Shown here in pieces: positions 39,996 through 49,545 of a stretch of DNA of 64,000 bases. The stretch comes from Acidaminobacter sp. JC074. Lineage in GTDB: Bacteria > Bacillota > Clostridia > Peptostreptococcales > Acidaminobacteraceae. Below the pieces are notes generated by a model. It was not told the origin of the DNA, did no database searches, and saw only the letters and a list, made by a program, of their open reading frames with translations. Position numbers and translations under genes: made by a program. The DNA lies in contig NZ_VANV01000014.1 of assembly GCF_022496765.1 (NCBI RefSeq), positions 1 to 64,000 on the forward strand, written 5' to 3'. How positions within the stretch are numbered: position 1 is the first letter of the stretch; each line of letters starts with the position of its first letter.

Positions 39996-41582
39996 TTAAT
40001 TGTCTTCAAAATATGCTCTCGTGAAATTAAACATAGATGATGTATTTCTATACCATCCTTTTAGATTTCTATCAATTAGAGACAAACCTTTTCGGTAATA
40101 TACAGGTGCAATATGATGGTCTTCAAGGATCATAATTTCCATTGATTTCATATGGTCTAGAATAGAACCTTCAAAGTCACCTGAAAAGAAATCATCTATC
40201 ATATCATCATAGGTTGGATCATACCACCGTGTAATTTTAGATATGATACCATTACTTCCAAAAGTGGATAAGAAAGTCATAGGATGAGGATAATCTGCTG
40301 ACCAGCCAATGGTCAAGATATCATAATCGCCCCCTACTGCAACTTCATAGAGTTCAGCCCACGGTAATTGATAGAGTTCAAAAGAAAGCTCTAAGTCTCT
40401 TTCAAGTTGCTTGATCATATACTCTGTGGTATCTGTATCCGGTCCATTTAACATATAATACCATTTAATAGGCCTACCATCGTATGTACCACTATCAACT
40501 GCAGATTGCAGCAATTTCTTTGCCTTTTCTAATTCTTGTCCCGAGCCTAACTCTGTGTAGTCTCTAAAACTCTCCTTTTCTACATTGTATTGAAAAGGTA
40601 CAAAGTACTCAGTAACAATTCCTGCTCCTAACAAGGCTTCAGCCACAACACCCTCTCGATCAATGGCTATGGACAAGAGCTCTCTCATGTCTTTATTAGA
40701 GAAAATATCACTGTCATGGTTAAAAGTTAAATAGGCCGTGCTTGCAAGTACATTTGAGTATGTGTCAATTTCACTATTGGGAATCATTCTTAATTCGGAG
40801 GCTGTTATTTCATATATACCATCAATTTCATCATTTGTATACATGGCCATAATATCTGTATCATTAGCCCTAAACAAGAATTTGATTTGATCTAGTTTAA
40901 TATTTTCTGCATCCCAATAATGTGGATTTTTTTCTACTGTCAGATACTCATCTTTCTTATAGTCAGCTACCATATATGGGCCATTTGAAATAGCTAACCC
41001 TTTGTTAGTAATCCAAGATGAATCCTGTCCATTTCTTATAGAAAGAGGTACAGGCACAAATCCAGAGTAAGTTAAAACTTCAAGGAAAAAGGGTGTTGGT
41101 GCATATGTGGTAATTTTAAGTTCATAAGTATTGACGACCTCAATACCAACTTCAAGATCATAGTTGCCCTCAAAATACTCTATACCATTTCGTACATAAC
41201 CTGCAAGTAAAGCACCATTAGTTTCAGATTCCTCTAAAACTCTGATAAAGGAGTCCTTAAAATCTTCCGCTGTCACAGGAGAACCATCACTCCATTTTGC
41301 ATTTTGTCTCAGGTAAAAGGTAAACTCACTGTTATCATCATTCACTTTCCAACTTTCAGCAGCACCAGGTGCTACTGAACCATCCTCGGCCAATAAAACC
41401 AAACCTTCATAGGTATTGGTTATAATGGCTGCAGCATAAGTTTCTGAAATCAAATTAGGATCCAGCTCACTTGGTTCACTTGGTAACATAAAGTTAAGTA
41501 CTTGTTTAGATGTAACATCTTCCTCTGTTGAAACACACGATACCAGGAAGATTACTAAAATGAATATCACAAATTTCTTCAT
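39996..41582 (-). CDS. Oligopeptide-type (OppA/SBP_bac_5) substrate-binding lipoprotein
   Basis: Protein of 528 residues, full family length. Lipoprotein signal with lipobox LVSC. SBP_bac_5 hallmarks are the PSEPSELDPNLISETYAAAI region, GAAESWKVNDDNSEFTFYLR and AKWSDGSPVTAEDF. The start at 41582 uses GAGGAGG located in the last codons of the kinase gene. It is the second gene of a two-gene unit with a sensor histidine kinase, and no Opp permease or ATPase is nearby. The linkage suggests that it delivers a peptide signal to the kinase as well as, or instead of, an importer. Confidence 0.88.
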   Translation of the reverse strand: MKKFVIFILVIFLVSCVSTEEDVTSKQVLNFMLPSEPSELDPNLISETYAAAIITNTYEGLVLLAEDGSVAPGAAESWKVNDDNSEFTFYLRQNAKWSDGSPVTAEDFKDSFIRVLEESETNGALLAGYVRNGIEYFEGNYDLEVGIEVVNTYELKITTYAPTPFFLEVLTYSGFVPVPLSIRNGQDSSWITNKGLAISNGPYMVADYKKDEYLTVEKNPHYWDAENIKLDQIKFLFRANDTDIMAMYTNDEIDGIYEITASELRMIPNSEIDTYSNVLASTAYLTFNHDSDIFSNKDMRELLSIAIDREGVVAEALLGAGIVTEYFVPFQYNVEKESFRDYTELGSGQELEKAKKLLQSAVDSGTYDGRPIKWYYMLNGPDTDTTEYMIKQLERDLELSFELYQLPWAELYEVAVGGDYDILTIGWSADYPHPMTFLSTFGSNGIISKITRWYDPTYDDMIDDFFSGDFEGSILDHMKSMEIMILEDHHIAPVYYRKGLSLIDRNLKGWYRNTSSMFNFTRAYFEDN

Positions 41583-41583
41583 C

Positions 41584-43539
41584 CTATCCCTCCTCATACA
41601 AAAGAATTCTAAACTTCAAACCAGCCTCTGAGTTTACTTCAATCTTTCCCTTAAATTGCTGAGTCACTAAATTGAATACCATGGACAAACCTAATCCATG
41701 CCTTTGACTCAGTTTACTTGTAAAGAGAGGTGTGTATATCTCTTCGATTTTTTCATCAGAGACACCCGGTCCGTTGTCCTCATATTCCAGTATAAAGCAG
41801 TTTGCCTCTGCTTGATCTCTGTAAAAGGCAACTGTAATAACCAACTCCTCTTCGTTCTGAAAGTGAACAAATGAGTTTTCAATCAGCTCAGCCATCAACT
41901 GATTAAAGGCATCGTAATTGCCTTTAATCAGTTGATGGTCACCCTCAAGAACTTTCAATGAAGTGTTTTCTATTTTCATATTGGATTTTTTAACTTCATA
42001 TTGTCTTATAATGGCCTCAATCACATTAAAATCAGTTAAGTAATGTGTCGTATTGATCATGGATAGATCCAGTAATCGATCAATCAGAGCCTTACTGGCA
42101 GATAGACTTAATTGTATATTATCTATGGATTGTTGGTAAGCAGAAATATAATCATTTAAATAAGACTTTGACAACTCTTTGTTTTCCACCTTATCTTTAA
42201 GTTCATTTACTTTTGTTTCCATATAACTGATCAAAGAGATAATATTCCCAATCGGTGTATTTAAATTATGAGCAATCCCAATGGCTAAATACCTTGTTGA
42301 AACTAATTTTTCTGATTCAATCAATTGCTTACGCGTATTTTCTATTTCCTCTAAGGACAACATCAACTTTCGATTTGCATCTTCCAAAGAACTTTTTTGT
42401 GCTTGAACTTCCTCAACCGATTCCTCAAGCAAGGCATTTGATTCTTGTAGCTCTTCTGTTCGTTCAGCTACAAGCTGTTCTAAGTTGAGATTGTAAGTTC
42501 TTATTTTCTCAAAGCTTTCTTGCTGTTTTTCAATCATGGAAGCCAGTGCTCTAGTCAAAGTGCCAACTTCGTCGCTTCGTTCAAAATATGTTTGTTCCAA
42601 GTCTATGTCATAGTTACCATGTCCTACTTTGTTTATTTGATTTGCAAGATAGACATAGGGTTCACCAATGAGTTTTGATACATACACACTGTATACGATG
42701 ATAAAGACAATAGAAGCAAAAACAATGACCGTTGTGGCAATAGCCAGTAAATTCAAGCCTTCATATATCTCATCAATATTGATGGTAAGAACCAAGTATA
42801 AATCATTATCCAACCTGTAAAGGGCTGATACTGACTCATTGTTTTCAATTATGCCATCTTCAGTCATTTTGTCAATCTGGACTGGATTTGTATTTCTCTT
42901 TGGATGATAGACGACTTGACCATTTTCATCAACAAGATACAAGTAGCCTGAACTGAGGTATCTAACCAGGTTAAGCTGGGATTCAATCAGAGTAAAGTTT
43001 AAATTATTGCCGATTAAAGCGACAGTTTCTGAATCTCTTATGACGGGTCTTCTGTAAGAAATGGTCCTAGTTGAAAAATCCGTAATCCACTGTGGCTCAA
43101 GCATATCTCTTATCTGCAAAAGCTTATCATCATTATCAGGATAATATCTCTCAGGGCTACCTGTGAAGTTAAAATCCGAGTACCAAACATAATCATGAGT
43201 ATCTTGAAACACAACATAGGCAGACTTTGAAGGTGACAATTCCGCTGCTATCTTCACCATAGAGTCGATTTTTTCCAAGTATATATCCATATACTCAGCA
43301 TCATCATTGTCATTGTAAGTAAGATTAATATCATCATACAAAGAATCTGTTACCTTCTTTACAGCACCAATGTGCAAGTTAAGATTTTGAGCATTCTGAG
43401 ACAATATAGAAGTCATAAATGATTCACTTCGTATAATCAATATACGCCTAGCAATCACATTGGTCACCCCAAGCATCATAATCCCTGTAATCAAAGAAAG
43501 AAGGACCAATGATATACCAATTTTTTTTCGTATGTTCAT
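41584..43539 (-). CDS. dCache-type sensor histidine kinase
   Basis: Kinase of 651 residues: membrane helix 1 (about 10-30), a large extracellular domain (about 35-265) of Cache type, membrane helix 2 (about 270-292), HAMP (about 295-350), a coiled coil (about 350-415), HisKA with H424 in IAHNLNTPIGN, and HATPase with AELIENSF, EYEDNGPGV and HGLGLSMV. No response regulator is adjacent. It is co-transcribed with the OppA-type lipoprotein. The start at 43539 has GAGGAGGT upstream. The kinase core resembles that of the protein at 62097-63929, which lacks the histidine. Confidence 0.88.
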   Translation of the reverse strand: MNIRKKIGISLVLLSLITGIMMLGVTNVIARRILIIRSESFMTSILSQNAQNLNLHIGAVKKVTDSLYDDINLTYNDNDDAEYMDIYLEKIDSMVKIAAELSPSKSAYVVFQDTHDYVWYSDFNFTGSPERYYPDNDDKLLQIRDMLEPQWITDFSTRTISYRRPVIRDSETVALIGNNLNFTLIESQLNLVRYLSSGYLYLVDENGQVVYHPKRNTNPVQIDKMTEDGIIENNESVSALYRLDNDLYLVLTINIDEIYEGLNLLAIATTVIVFASIVFIIVYSVYVSKLIGEPYVYLANQINKVGHGNYDIDLEQTYFERSDEVGTLTRALASMIEKQQESFEKIRTYNLNLEQLVAERTEELQESNALLEESVEEVQAQKSSLEDANRKLMLSLEEIENTRKQLIESEKLVSTRYLAIGIAHNLNTPIGNIISLISYMETKVNELKDKVENKELSKSYLNDYISAYQQSIDNIQLSLSASKALIDRLLDLSMINTTHYLTDFNVIEAIIRQYEVKKSNMKIENTSLKVLEGDHQLIKGNYDAFNQLMAELIENSFVHFQNEEELVITVAFYRDQAEANCFILEYEDNGPGVSDEKIEEIYTPLFTSKLSQRHGLGLSMVFNLVTQQFKGKIEVNSEAGLKFRILLYEEG

Positions 43540-43718
43540 CAATACCTCCTCTCTATTTAATTTATACACTTTTCACATAAAAATAAACATTGTCAACATG
43601 CTGCATCAAAACAAAATTTACGTCTTCAACTTTCTAATGACTTATTAAAAATACCTGTATTTAGACATATTAAGTCATGTAATCAAAGCAAACCATATTT
43701 TAAATTGCAAATAAAAAA

Positions 43719-43734
43719 ACCATCAAATGATGGT
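43719..43734 (-). terminator. Terminator of ssrA
   Basis: ACCATCA-AA-TGATGGT is a perfect 7-bp stem followed by TTTTTTT on the minus strand, immediately after the CCA end of tmRNA. Confidence 0.82.
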
Positions 43735-43742
43735 CTTTTCTT

Positions 43743-44110
43743 TGGTGGAGATGATGGGAATTGAACCCATGTCCAAAAGCCTGTCCTAAATACTTTCTCC
43801 GAGCGCAGTTTAGATTCAAATCTTATTTGTTACCAGGTCTCTAAACCAACGAAATAACAAACCAGTCACGATAAATACCCCCTAATGTCATGACACCCAT
43901 TAGTTTCGTCTATTGCAGAAATGACCAGTCCTAGCGCGGCAATAGAGAAAGGCTATCTAGGAGTGGGTCGCGGCAATTACGCTGCGATAGCTAAGTTATT
44001 ATTTTTAGCGTTTATATTTAGTTTCCCAGTTCTTTAACGTGTACCCCAGGAAAAAGAAACACGGCTCGCTTATATAAATTCTAAACCCCTGTCGAAACCT
44101 GTACATCCCC
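43743..44110 (-). ncRNA. ssrA: tmRNA (transfer-messenger RNA)
   Basis: One-piece tmRNA of 368 nt on the minus strand. The 5' end GGGGATG pairs with CATCTCC before the 3' ACCA, and the T-arm GGTTCAATTCC is present near the 3' end. The tag frame lies at 43977-44009: resume codon GCT, then AAA AAT AAT AAC TTA GCT ATC GCA GCG TAA, giving (A)AKNNNLAIAA. The tag is shorter than in B. subtilis, similar in style to clostridial tags. It rescues stalled ribosomes together with SmpB, encoded just upstream at 44347-44805. A -10-like TATTAT lies at about 44116-44121 before the 5' end. Confidence 0.95.
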
Positions 44111-44117
44111 TTGTATA

Positions 44118-44346
44118 ATATCCACATGCGAAACTTGTCCACAAGTAGTTTTTCACAAGATATTCAGTGTTTATTAACAGTTATCCATATGTTATTCACA
44201 TACTTTGTGGATAACTGGAGGTTTTTGAATACTTATCCACTGTTTTTTATACAACAAGTAGTATAGTAATGCACATTTTTTTGACTTACTAACATACTTA
44301 TCAACTTATCAACAGTTACTAACATGTTTTTCACATATTATCCACA
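44118..44346. promoter_or_regulatory. DnaA-box cluster between smpB and ssrA
   Basis: Three perfect TTATNCACA boxes lie at 44192-44200 (TTATTCACA), 44206-44214 (minus strand TTATCCACA) and 44338-44346 (TTATCCACA). Single-mismatch forms lie at 44118, 44135, 44149, 44181, 44233, 44306 and 44327. The whole 229-bp spacer is very AT-rich. No gene is encoded here. It could be a DnaA titration site, a regulatory site or an origin-like element; dnaA, dnaN, gyrB and rpmH are not in the window. Confidence 0.7.
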
Positions 44347-44805
44347 TTAATAACGTTGTTTATCCCTAAGTGCTCTTTGTATATCCCTATTGGCATCTTT
44401 CTTGGCAAGATCATGTCTTTTATCATGCATTTTCTTACCTCTTGCAACACCAATTTCAAGTTTTACAAGACCTTTATCATTGATATAAAGTCTTAGGGGT
44501 ACCAGTGTATAACCTTTTCTAGTGGTTAAAGAAATCAACTTGTCAATTTCTCTTTTATGAAGTAACAGTTTCCTCGTTCTAAGAGGATCAGGATTGTAAC
44601 GATTACCCATTTCATAAGGCGTAATGTTCATTCCTTGAATAAAAACTTCACCACCATTAATAACTGCATATGATTCTTTTATATTGGCACGTCCCATTCT
44701 AATAGACTTAACTTCAGTACCCTTTAAAACGATACCCGCTTCAAGTACTTCATCTATAAAAAATTCATGCCTTGCTTTTTTATTATTAGCAATGAGTTTT
44801 TCCAT
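44347..44805 (-). CDS. smpB: SsrA-binding protein SmpB
   Basis: Protein of 152 residues, the usual SmpB size. Family motifs are [38 protein letters not shown] and the C-terminal basic tail [20 protein letters not shown], which enters the ribosome mRNA channel. It binds tmRNA and brings it to stalled ribosomes. The start at 44805 follows AAGGAG. The last base of a DnaA box touches its stop codon. It lies between the Cof-type HAD gene (terminator in between) and ssrA, a common clustering. Confidence 0.95.
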   Translation of the reverse strand: MEKLIANNKKARHEFFIDEVLEAGIVLKGTEVKSIRMGRANIKESYAVINGGEVFIQGMNITPYEMGNRYNPDPLRTRKLLLHKREIDKLISLTTRKGYTLVPLRLYINDKGLVKLEIGVARGKKMHDKRHDLAKKDANRDIQRALRDKQRY

Positions 44806-44844
44806 AACTGCTCCTTTAGTACCTACTGAGTTTACCAAAAAAAA

Positions 44845-44874
44845 ACACCTGCGTCAACTAGCTAAGGCAGGTGT
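44845..44874 (-). terminator. Terminator after the Cof-type HAD gene
   Basis: ACACCTGC - 14 bp - GCAGGTGT is a perfect 8-bp stem followed by a run of nine T on the minus strand. Confidence 0.82.
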
Positions 44875-44887
44875 AATTTACTTTTAA

Positions 44888-45700
44888 TTAAATGGCAAGA
44901 TGTTTTTTTATGGCCACTGCAACACCGCTGTCATCATTACTTTCAGTCACTTCATCTGCAGCACTTTTCACATGGTCTCTTGCATCCTTCATAGCAATGC
45001 CAAGACCAGCATGCTTAAGCATAGAAATATCATTTTCGTTATCACCAAGCGCCATTACTTGGTCTTTATTTAGGCCATACATGTCAATTAAAGCCTGTAC
45101 AGCTATTCCCTTAGAAGCTTCCTCGTTAAAGATATCAACAAGAGTTGTTAAAGAAAAACATGATGTGATGCCTGGTACTTTTACCATTTCCTCATAAGCT
45201 TCCTGGGCACCTTCTTCATCCACATAAATGCCTAATTTATAAACTATATTGGCTTCAATGATTGGAACAATATCCTCTACAACAGCAGTCTTAACAAGAG
45301 ATCTCATAGGATCTTTTTTCTTCCACTCATTGTACTTTAAGATAAGCCTTTCATTTCTTTCAGCATAGACAGTATCTATGGTATAGATATGAAAATAGAT
45401 ATCATGCTTCTTACATATTCTTACCAACTCAAGCATGGATTCTGTTGGTACAGGATAATCAAATAGAATCTTGTCCTCAACTGGGTCTTTAATCACAGCA
45501 CCATTACAAGCTATAATGGGTGTGGATAGATTTAAGTCTTTAGAAAACTCTGCTGCTGATGGATAAATTCTACCCGTCGCTATGACAAATGGGATGTCTT
45601 TTTCCTTCAGCTTGTCGATGATCTGTCTGTTGTCATCTGTGATTTCATGATTGGAATCTAGAAGTGTGCCATCTAGATCACAAGCTATCATTTTGTACAT
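44888..45700 (-). CDS. Cof-type HAD phosphatase
   Basis: Protein of 270 residues of HAD subfamily IIB (Cof). Motif I is ACDLDGTLLDSNHE, motif II is PFVIATGR, the lysine of motif III is in NEEASKGIAVQALID and motif IV is MALGDNENDISMLKHAG. The large Cof cap domain sits in the middle. Substrates of this family include sugar phosphates, FMN and pyrimidine phosphates. The ATG at 45700 has AAGGAG and directly follows the stop of rnr, so it is the second gene of that unit. Confidence 0.9.
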   Translation of the reverse strand: MYKMIACDLDGTLLDSNHEITDDNRQIIDKLKEKDIPFVIATGRIYPSAAEFSKDLNLSTPIIACNGAVIKDPVEDKILFDYPVPTESMLELVRICKKHDIYFHIYTIDTVYAERNERLILKYNEWKKKDPMRSLVKTAVVEDIVPIIEANIVYKLGIYVDEEGAQEAYEEMVKVPGITSCFSLTTLVDIFNEEASKGIAVQALIDMYGLNKDQVMALGDNENDISMLKHAGLGIAMKDARDHVKSAADEVTESNDDSGVAVAIKKHLAI

Positions 45701-45701
45701 A

Positions 45702-47831
45702 TTACTCCTTTTTCTCAAGAATCGTAAAGTCAATCTCACGATCTTTTATGGATACATTTTCTACTCTAATTCTCAGCTCATCACCAATATGATAAGTCTT
45801 TCTTGTATGCTCACCAATGTATAACATATTTGCCTCGTCAAAGATGTAGTAGTCGTCTACTAAATCCACCATTCTAACTAAGCCTTCAATGGTATTTTCA
45901 AGCTGAACAAAGATACCAAATGAAGTTAATGATGAAATGATGCCGTCATACTCTTCACCGACATAGTTAGACATATATTCAGCCATCTTTAGATCTACAG
46001 TGTCACGTTCGGCTTTTTCAGCAATACGTTCTTGTTTGGAAGCCTGTTCAGCAGCATTGGCAACAATAACATCAAGTTCGTCAGTTCTCCCCTTATCAAT
46101 TGTACCATTTAAAGACTCCTTGATGATCCTATGAATCTGAAGGTCTGGATATCTTCTAATCGGTGATGTAAAGTGACAATAATACTGGGCAGCTAGACCA
46201 AAGTGACCATCATTAAATGGTGAATACTTGGCCTGCTTAAGTGATCTAAGCATCATCTTATTAATCAGGGCTTCTTCTTTTTTACCCTCAACTTGATTTA
46301 AAAGCTTCTGGATTTCCCTTGGATGTATTTCTTCAAGATTACCTTTAATGGTATAACCGAAGTTATGAATGAGCTTGTTAAACTCAGCAATTTTTTCTTC
46401 CGTCGGATTCTCATGGACTCTGTATACAAAAGGCAGTTCCAACCAATACATATATTCTGCTATGGTCTCATTTGCCTTAAGCATAAACTCCTCAATAATC
46501 TTATTAGAAACTCTACTTTCTCTGATAACAATATCTGTAACAAGACCTTCCTCATCCGTAACTACCTTAGCTTCTGGGAAATTAAAGTCAATCATACCAC
46601 GCATTTCACGGCTTTTTCTTAAAATAGCAGCCAAGTCTCTCATATAAATAAAGGTCTCATTTAAGTAATCATATTTACTTAAGTCTTTCCCTTCTAAATT
46701 GTCTTCTAAAATATCCGATACATCTGTATAAGTTAATCGTTCATTGGAGTTGATGATTGACTCATAAATCTGTTGGTTGATCACCTTCCCATGTTCATTG
46801 ATTTCCATAACAATAGACATGGTAAGTCTATCTTCATGAGGATTCAATGAGCAAATACCATTTGACAATACTTTTGGAAGCATGGGAATAACTCTATCTA
46901 CTAAATAGACAGAAGTACCTCTCTTTAAGGCTTCAACGTCAAGCTTTGAACGTTCCTGTACATAGTGGGTAACATCCGCAATATGGACACCCAGTTCATA
47001 GTGACCGTTATCCAACTTAGAAATGGAAATCGCATCATCTAAGTCTTTTGCATCAGCACCATCAATGGTTACTACCAAATCATTTCTAAAGTCTTTTCTC
47101 CTATCAATCTCTTCCTGGCTGATACTTGTATCAATTCTATCAGCCTGACGCAGTACTTTCTTAGGAAATGCCTCTGGTAAACCGTGCATCTTAATAATAG
47201 ACTGGATCTCTGCTTCGTGCGTTCCTGCTTTACCAAGTATATCTATGATTTTTCCTTCCGGATTTCTATTCTGTTCCGAATACTTAATTATTTTTACAAC
47301 AACCTTGTCACCAGACTCAGCACCCTTGGTGTCTTTTTTCCCGATGTAGAAGTCCCTCCCCATCTTCTTATCATCAGCAACAACAAAACCATAATCTTTA
47401 CTGGCTTCAAAAGTACCGACGATTGTATCATAAGCACGCTTGATCACACGTTCAACTTTACCTTCACCACGCCTATTGTCTTCTGGTTGCTTGGTAAGCT
47501 TTACAAGGACTGTATCTCCATTCATTGCTGTATTAAGCTCAGCTGCAGGAATAAATGTATCCGATACACCAGCTTCTTCTGATAATAAAAAGGCAAAACC
47601 TTTTTTGGTTACTTGAACCTTACCTGATACCAGACCAAATCTTTCTGGAATGCCATACTTATCTTTCTTAGTTTTTAATACTTTACCTTCAGCTTCTAGT
47701 TCATCAAGCATTTCTAAAAACTCATCACTGTCTTTTTTATCTAATTCCATCAATTTAAACAAATCAAAATCAAAAATTGGTTTTGTTACGTCTTCTCTTA
47801 ATACTTTTAAAATTTCTATTTTAGTTACCAT
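45702..47831 (-). CDS. rnr: Ribonuclease R
   Basis: Protein of 709 residues, the usual RNase R length. It has N-terminal HTH/OB domains (about 1-220), an RNB catalytic domain (DLVVTIDGADAKDLDDAISI with the acidic metal site, and the FPEAKV region), and a C-terminal S1 domain (EYDGIISSLTSFGIFVQLE). It degrades structured RNA from the 3' end and works with tmRNA/SmpB in stalled-mRNA decay, fitting its place just before smpB and ssrA. The GAGGT before the ATG at 47831 decides the start; upstream in-frame codons lack a site. Confidence 0.95.
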   Translation of the reverse strand: MVTKIEILKVLREDVTKPIFDFDLFKLMELDKKDSDEFLEMLDELEAEGKVLKTKKDKYGIPERFGLVSGKVQVTKKGFAFLLSEEAGVSDTFIPAAELNTAMNGDTVLVKLTKQPEDNRRGEGKVERVIKRAYDTIVGTFEASKDYGFVVADDKKMGRDFYIGKKDTKGAESGDKVVVKIIKYSEQNRNPEGKIIDILGKAGTHEAEIQSIIKMHGLPEAFPKKVLRQADRIDTSISQEEIDRRKDFRNDLVVTIDGADAKDLDDAISISKLDNGHYELGVHIADVTHYVQERSKLDVEALKRGTSVYLVDRVIPMLPKVLSNGICSLNPHEDRLTMSIVMEINEHGKVINQQIYESIINSNERLTYTDVSDILEDNLEGKDLSKYDYLNETFIYMRDLAAILRKSREMRGMIDFNFPEAKVVTDEEGLVTDIVIRESRVSNKIIEEFMLKANETIAEYMYWLELPFVYRVHENPTEEKIAEFNKLIHNFGYTIKGNLEEIHPREIQKLLNQVEGKKEEALINKMMLRSLKQAKYSPFNDGHFGLAAQYYCHFTSPIRRYPDLQIHRIIKESLNGTIDKGRTDELDVIVANAAEQASKQERIAEKAERDTVDLKMAEYMSNYVGEEYDGIISSLTSFGIFVQLENTIEGLVRMVDLVDDYYIFDEANMLYIGEHTRKTYHIGDELRIRVENVSIKDREIDFTILEKKE

Positions 47832-47939
47832 TATTACCTCGATTCTCTTCATCCCATTGTAACATGATATTACTATTATACCCATAGTAATCAAGGTTCA
47901 AATAATAATAGACCCAAATTTACATGCTTTTAACAACAA

Positions 47940-47961
47940 AAACTACCACATATGTAGTAGT
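47940..47961 (-). terminator. Terminator of the DUF169 gene
   Basis: AACTAC/GTAGTT stem with an ACATATGT centre at the stop of the DUF169 gene, followed by TTTTTG on the minus strand. Confidence 0.7.
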
Positions 47962-48719
47962 TATCTTTTAGAGCTCTTATAGTAGGATGTTTTTAGAGAA
48001 ATATCTAAACCATACTTATCCTTTAAATCCATCATTTCAACTTTTCTTTTATCAGGTTCACTGGCATTTAGAGTCTTAACCAGACCTGTAACAAGGTCCT
48101 CAAACATTTGATAAGGAAGACCTACAGCCATTTCATGATCTTGCCACTTTGCAGAAAAGCGCGTATTGGCACATAGTAAAGATACATTCATATCTTGATT
48201 GATATATGGGACAGCTGTACATTCTGAGCAAATACCTTGATTGCCCGTGAATTTAATATTCTTTGCAACACCATTAGAAAAGGCATAAGCCTGGGTAAGT
48301 CTCATAGCTTGGTAGGGATTAAGAATCATTATCACGATATCAGGCTTTCTAGCATCCTTTAAAGGTTCTACAATCACACCATAAGTACCATTTGGTAAAT
48401 AGGTTACTTCTTCTTGAACCGATTTGGCAACTTGTAAAGATTCATACATCTTATAAGAATAGTATTCTTCACCGGTCATAACATTGTCTTCAAGAGGCCT
48501 CATACCAAGAGCCCTTTGTGAACCACCACAAAAGAAGTGATCAAGTCTTGCTTTAAAAGCCTTACCTTTAGTCCCATACTTGACCATGTTGCAGTAGGAC
48601 ATTTTTTCTTTAAGCTCTTTTACACCAGAGACTAGATAGTCCTCTTTATTCATACAAAGTGTCACACCAACTATTTCTCTATCCAACTTTAAAACATCTT
48701 TTAACAAGGAAAACATCAT
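47961..48719 (-). CDS. DUF169 family protein
   Basis: Protein of 252 residues of the DUF169 family, soluble, with conserved-looking CGGSQRALGM and a cysteine pair in GICSECTAVPY. The family is widespread in anaerobic bacteria and archaea and has no established function. Two start codons in tandem (ATG ATG) follow GGAGG; I kept the first. The preceding gene is a flavodoxin-like FMN reductase, 60 bp upstream on the same strand with a hairpin between them. Confidence 0.85.
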   Translation of the reverse strand: MMFSLLKDVLKLDREIVGVTLCMNKEDYLVSGVKELKEKMSYCNMVKYGTKGKAFKARLDHFFCGGSQRALGMRPLEDNVMTGEEYYSYKMYESLQVAKSVQEEVTYLPNGTYGVIVEPLKDARKPDIVIMILNPYQAMRLTQAYAFSNGVAKNIKFTGNQGICSECTAVPYINQDMNVSLLCANTRFSAKWQDHEMAVGLPYQMFEDLVTGLVKTLNASEPDKRKVEMMDLKDKYGLDISLKTSYYKSSKR

Positions 48720-48765
48720 CCACCTCCATGTCCATTATATAATGTTTTATCAAAAAAAAATCAAA

Positions 48766-48781
48766 AGACTCAAAAGAGTCT
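48766..48781 (-). terminator. Terminator of the FMN reductase gene
   Basis: AGACTC-AAAA-GAGTCT hairpin followed by TTTGATTTTTTTTT on the minus strand. Confidence 0.75.
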
Positions 48782-49403
48782 ATCTGATAAAATTGGTGTA
48801 TACCTTTCTCTTAGGATCAGGACCTTGAACCTCAGTCTCTCTAAGCTTTAACATATACATAAAGTTTTCACCTAAAGTTTCCATCAATTGAACACCTTCG
48901 TGATCTTCATGAGCATCACCAGGCTTTGTACCATGAATAACATTCCAATACATTGATGTTGGCATCAACATTTCACAGTAGTTTAAGTAGTGGTTAAGTG
49001 CATTAAATGTTGTCATACCACCAGATCTTCTAACAGCCACAACAGAAGCACCTACCTTGTGTCTGAATAGACCACCATTCATGCCACCTACATAAAAGGC
49101 TCTATCCAAAAATGACTTCATTGTACCTGCAATACCTGAGTAATGGACTGGCGAACCAATGATGATACCATCTGCCTCTTTCATCTTTTGAATCCAACCA
49201 TTTACCTCATCATCTATGACACATTTTTCATCTCTATTTTTACCACATTGATTACATGCCAAACAGCCCCTGATAACCTTGTTACCAACATGAATTTCTT
49301 CAACCTCTACACCATTTGCAATTAGCGGTTTTGTTACAAGCTCTATTGCTGTATGTGTATTACCTTTTGCCCTCGGGCTACCATTAAATGCTATAACTTT
49401 CAT
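48780..49403 (-). CDS. Flavodoxin-like NAD(P)H-dependent FMN reductase
   Basis: Protein of 207 residues. It begins MKVIAFNGSPRAKGNTHTA, the FMN-phosphate loop of the NADPH-dependent FMN reductase/iron-sulfur flavoprotein superfamily, followed by CLACNQCGKNRDEKC, a compact cysteine motif that could bind a [4Fe-4S] cluster as in iron-sulfur flavoproteins, and GSPVHYSGIAGTMKSFLDRA. The start at 49403 has GGGAGGT. It is divergent from an HxlR-type regulator at 49546, the usual partner of such redox genes. Confidence 0.88.
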   Translation of the reverse strand: MKVIAFNGSPRAKGNTHTAIELVTKPLIANGVEVEEIHVGNKVIRGCLACNQCGKNRDEKCVIDDEVNGWIQKMKEADGIIIGSPVHYSGIAGTMKSFLDRAFYVGGMNGGLFRHKVGASVVAVRRSGGMTTFNALNHYLNYCEMLMPTSMYWNVIHGTKPGDAHEDHEGVQLMETLGENFMYMLKLRETEVQGPDPKRKVYTNFIR

Positions 49404-49545
49404 CCTTACCTCCCTTTTCATTATCTATCATATATCATTCAAAAAATAATGCAAGTATGCACTTTTAAGTAAGGTATCTAACCAAATGGTTAGTCTTGAA
49501 AGACACTTGTGATATTGATAGAATAAGGATAGAAAAGAGGTTAAA

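Noticed and set aside
44118-44346. Calling the DnaA-box cluster the chromosomal origin
   Set aside because: No dnaA, dnaN, recF, gyrB, rpmH or parAB genes are near, and genes on both sides run mainly on the same strand. Reported only as a DnaA-box cluster.
45702-47831. Several 60-130-codon frames on the plus strand inside rnr
   Set aside because: All are antisense shadows without binding sites; the RNase R frame accounts for the region.
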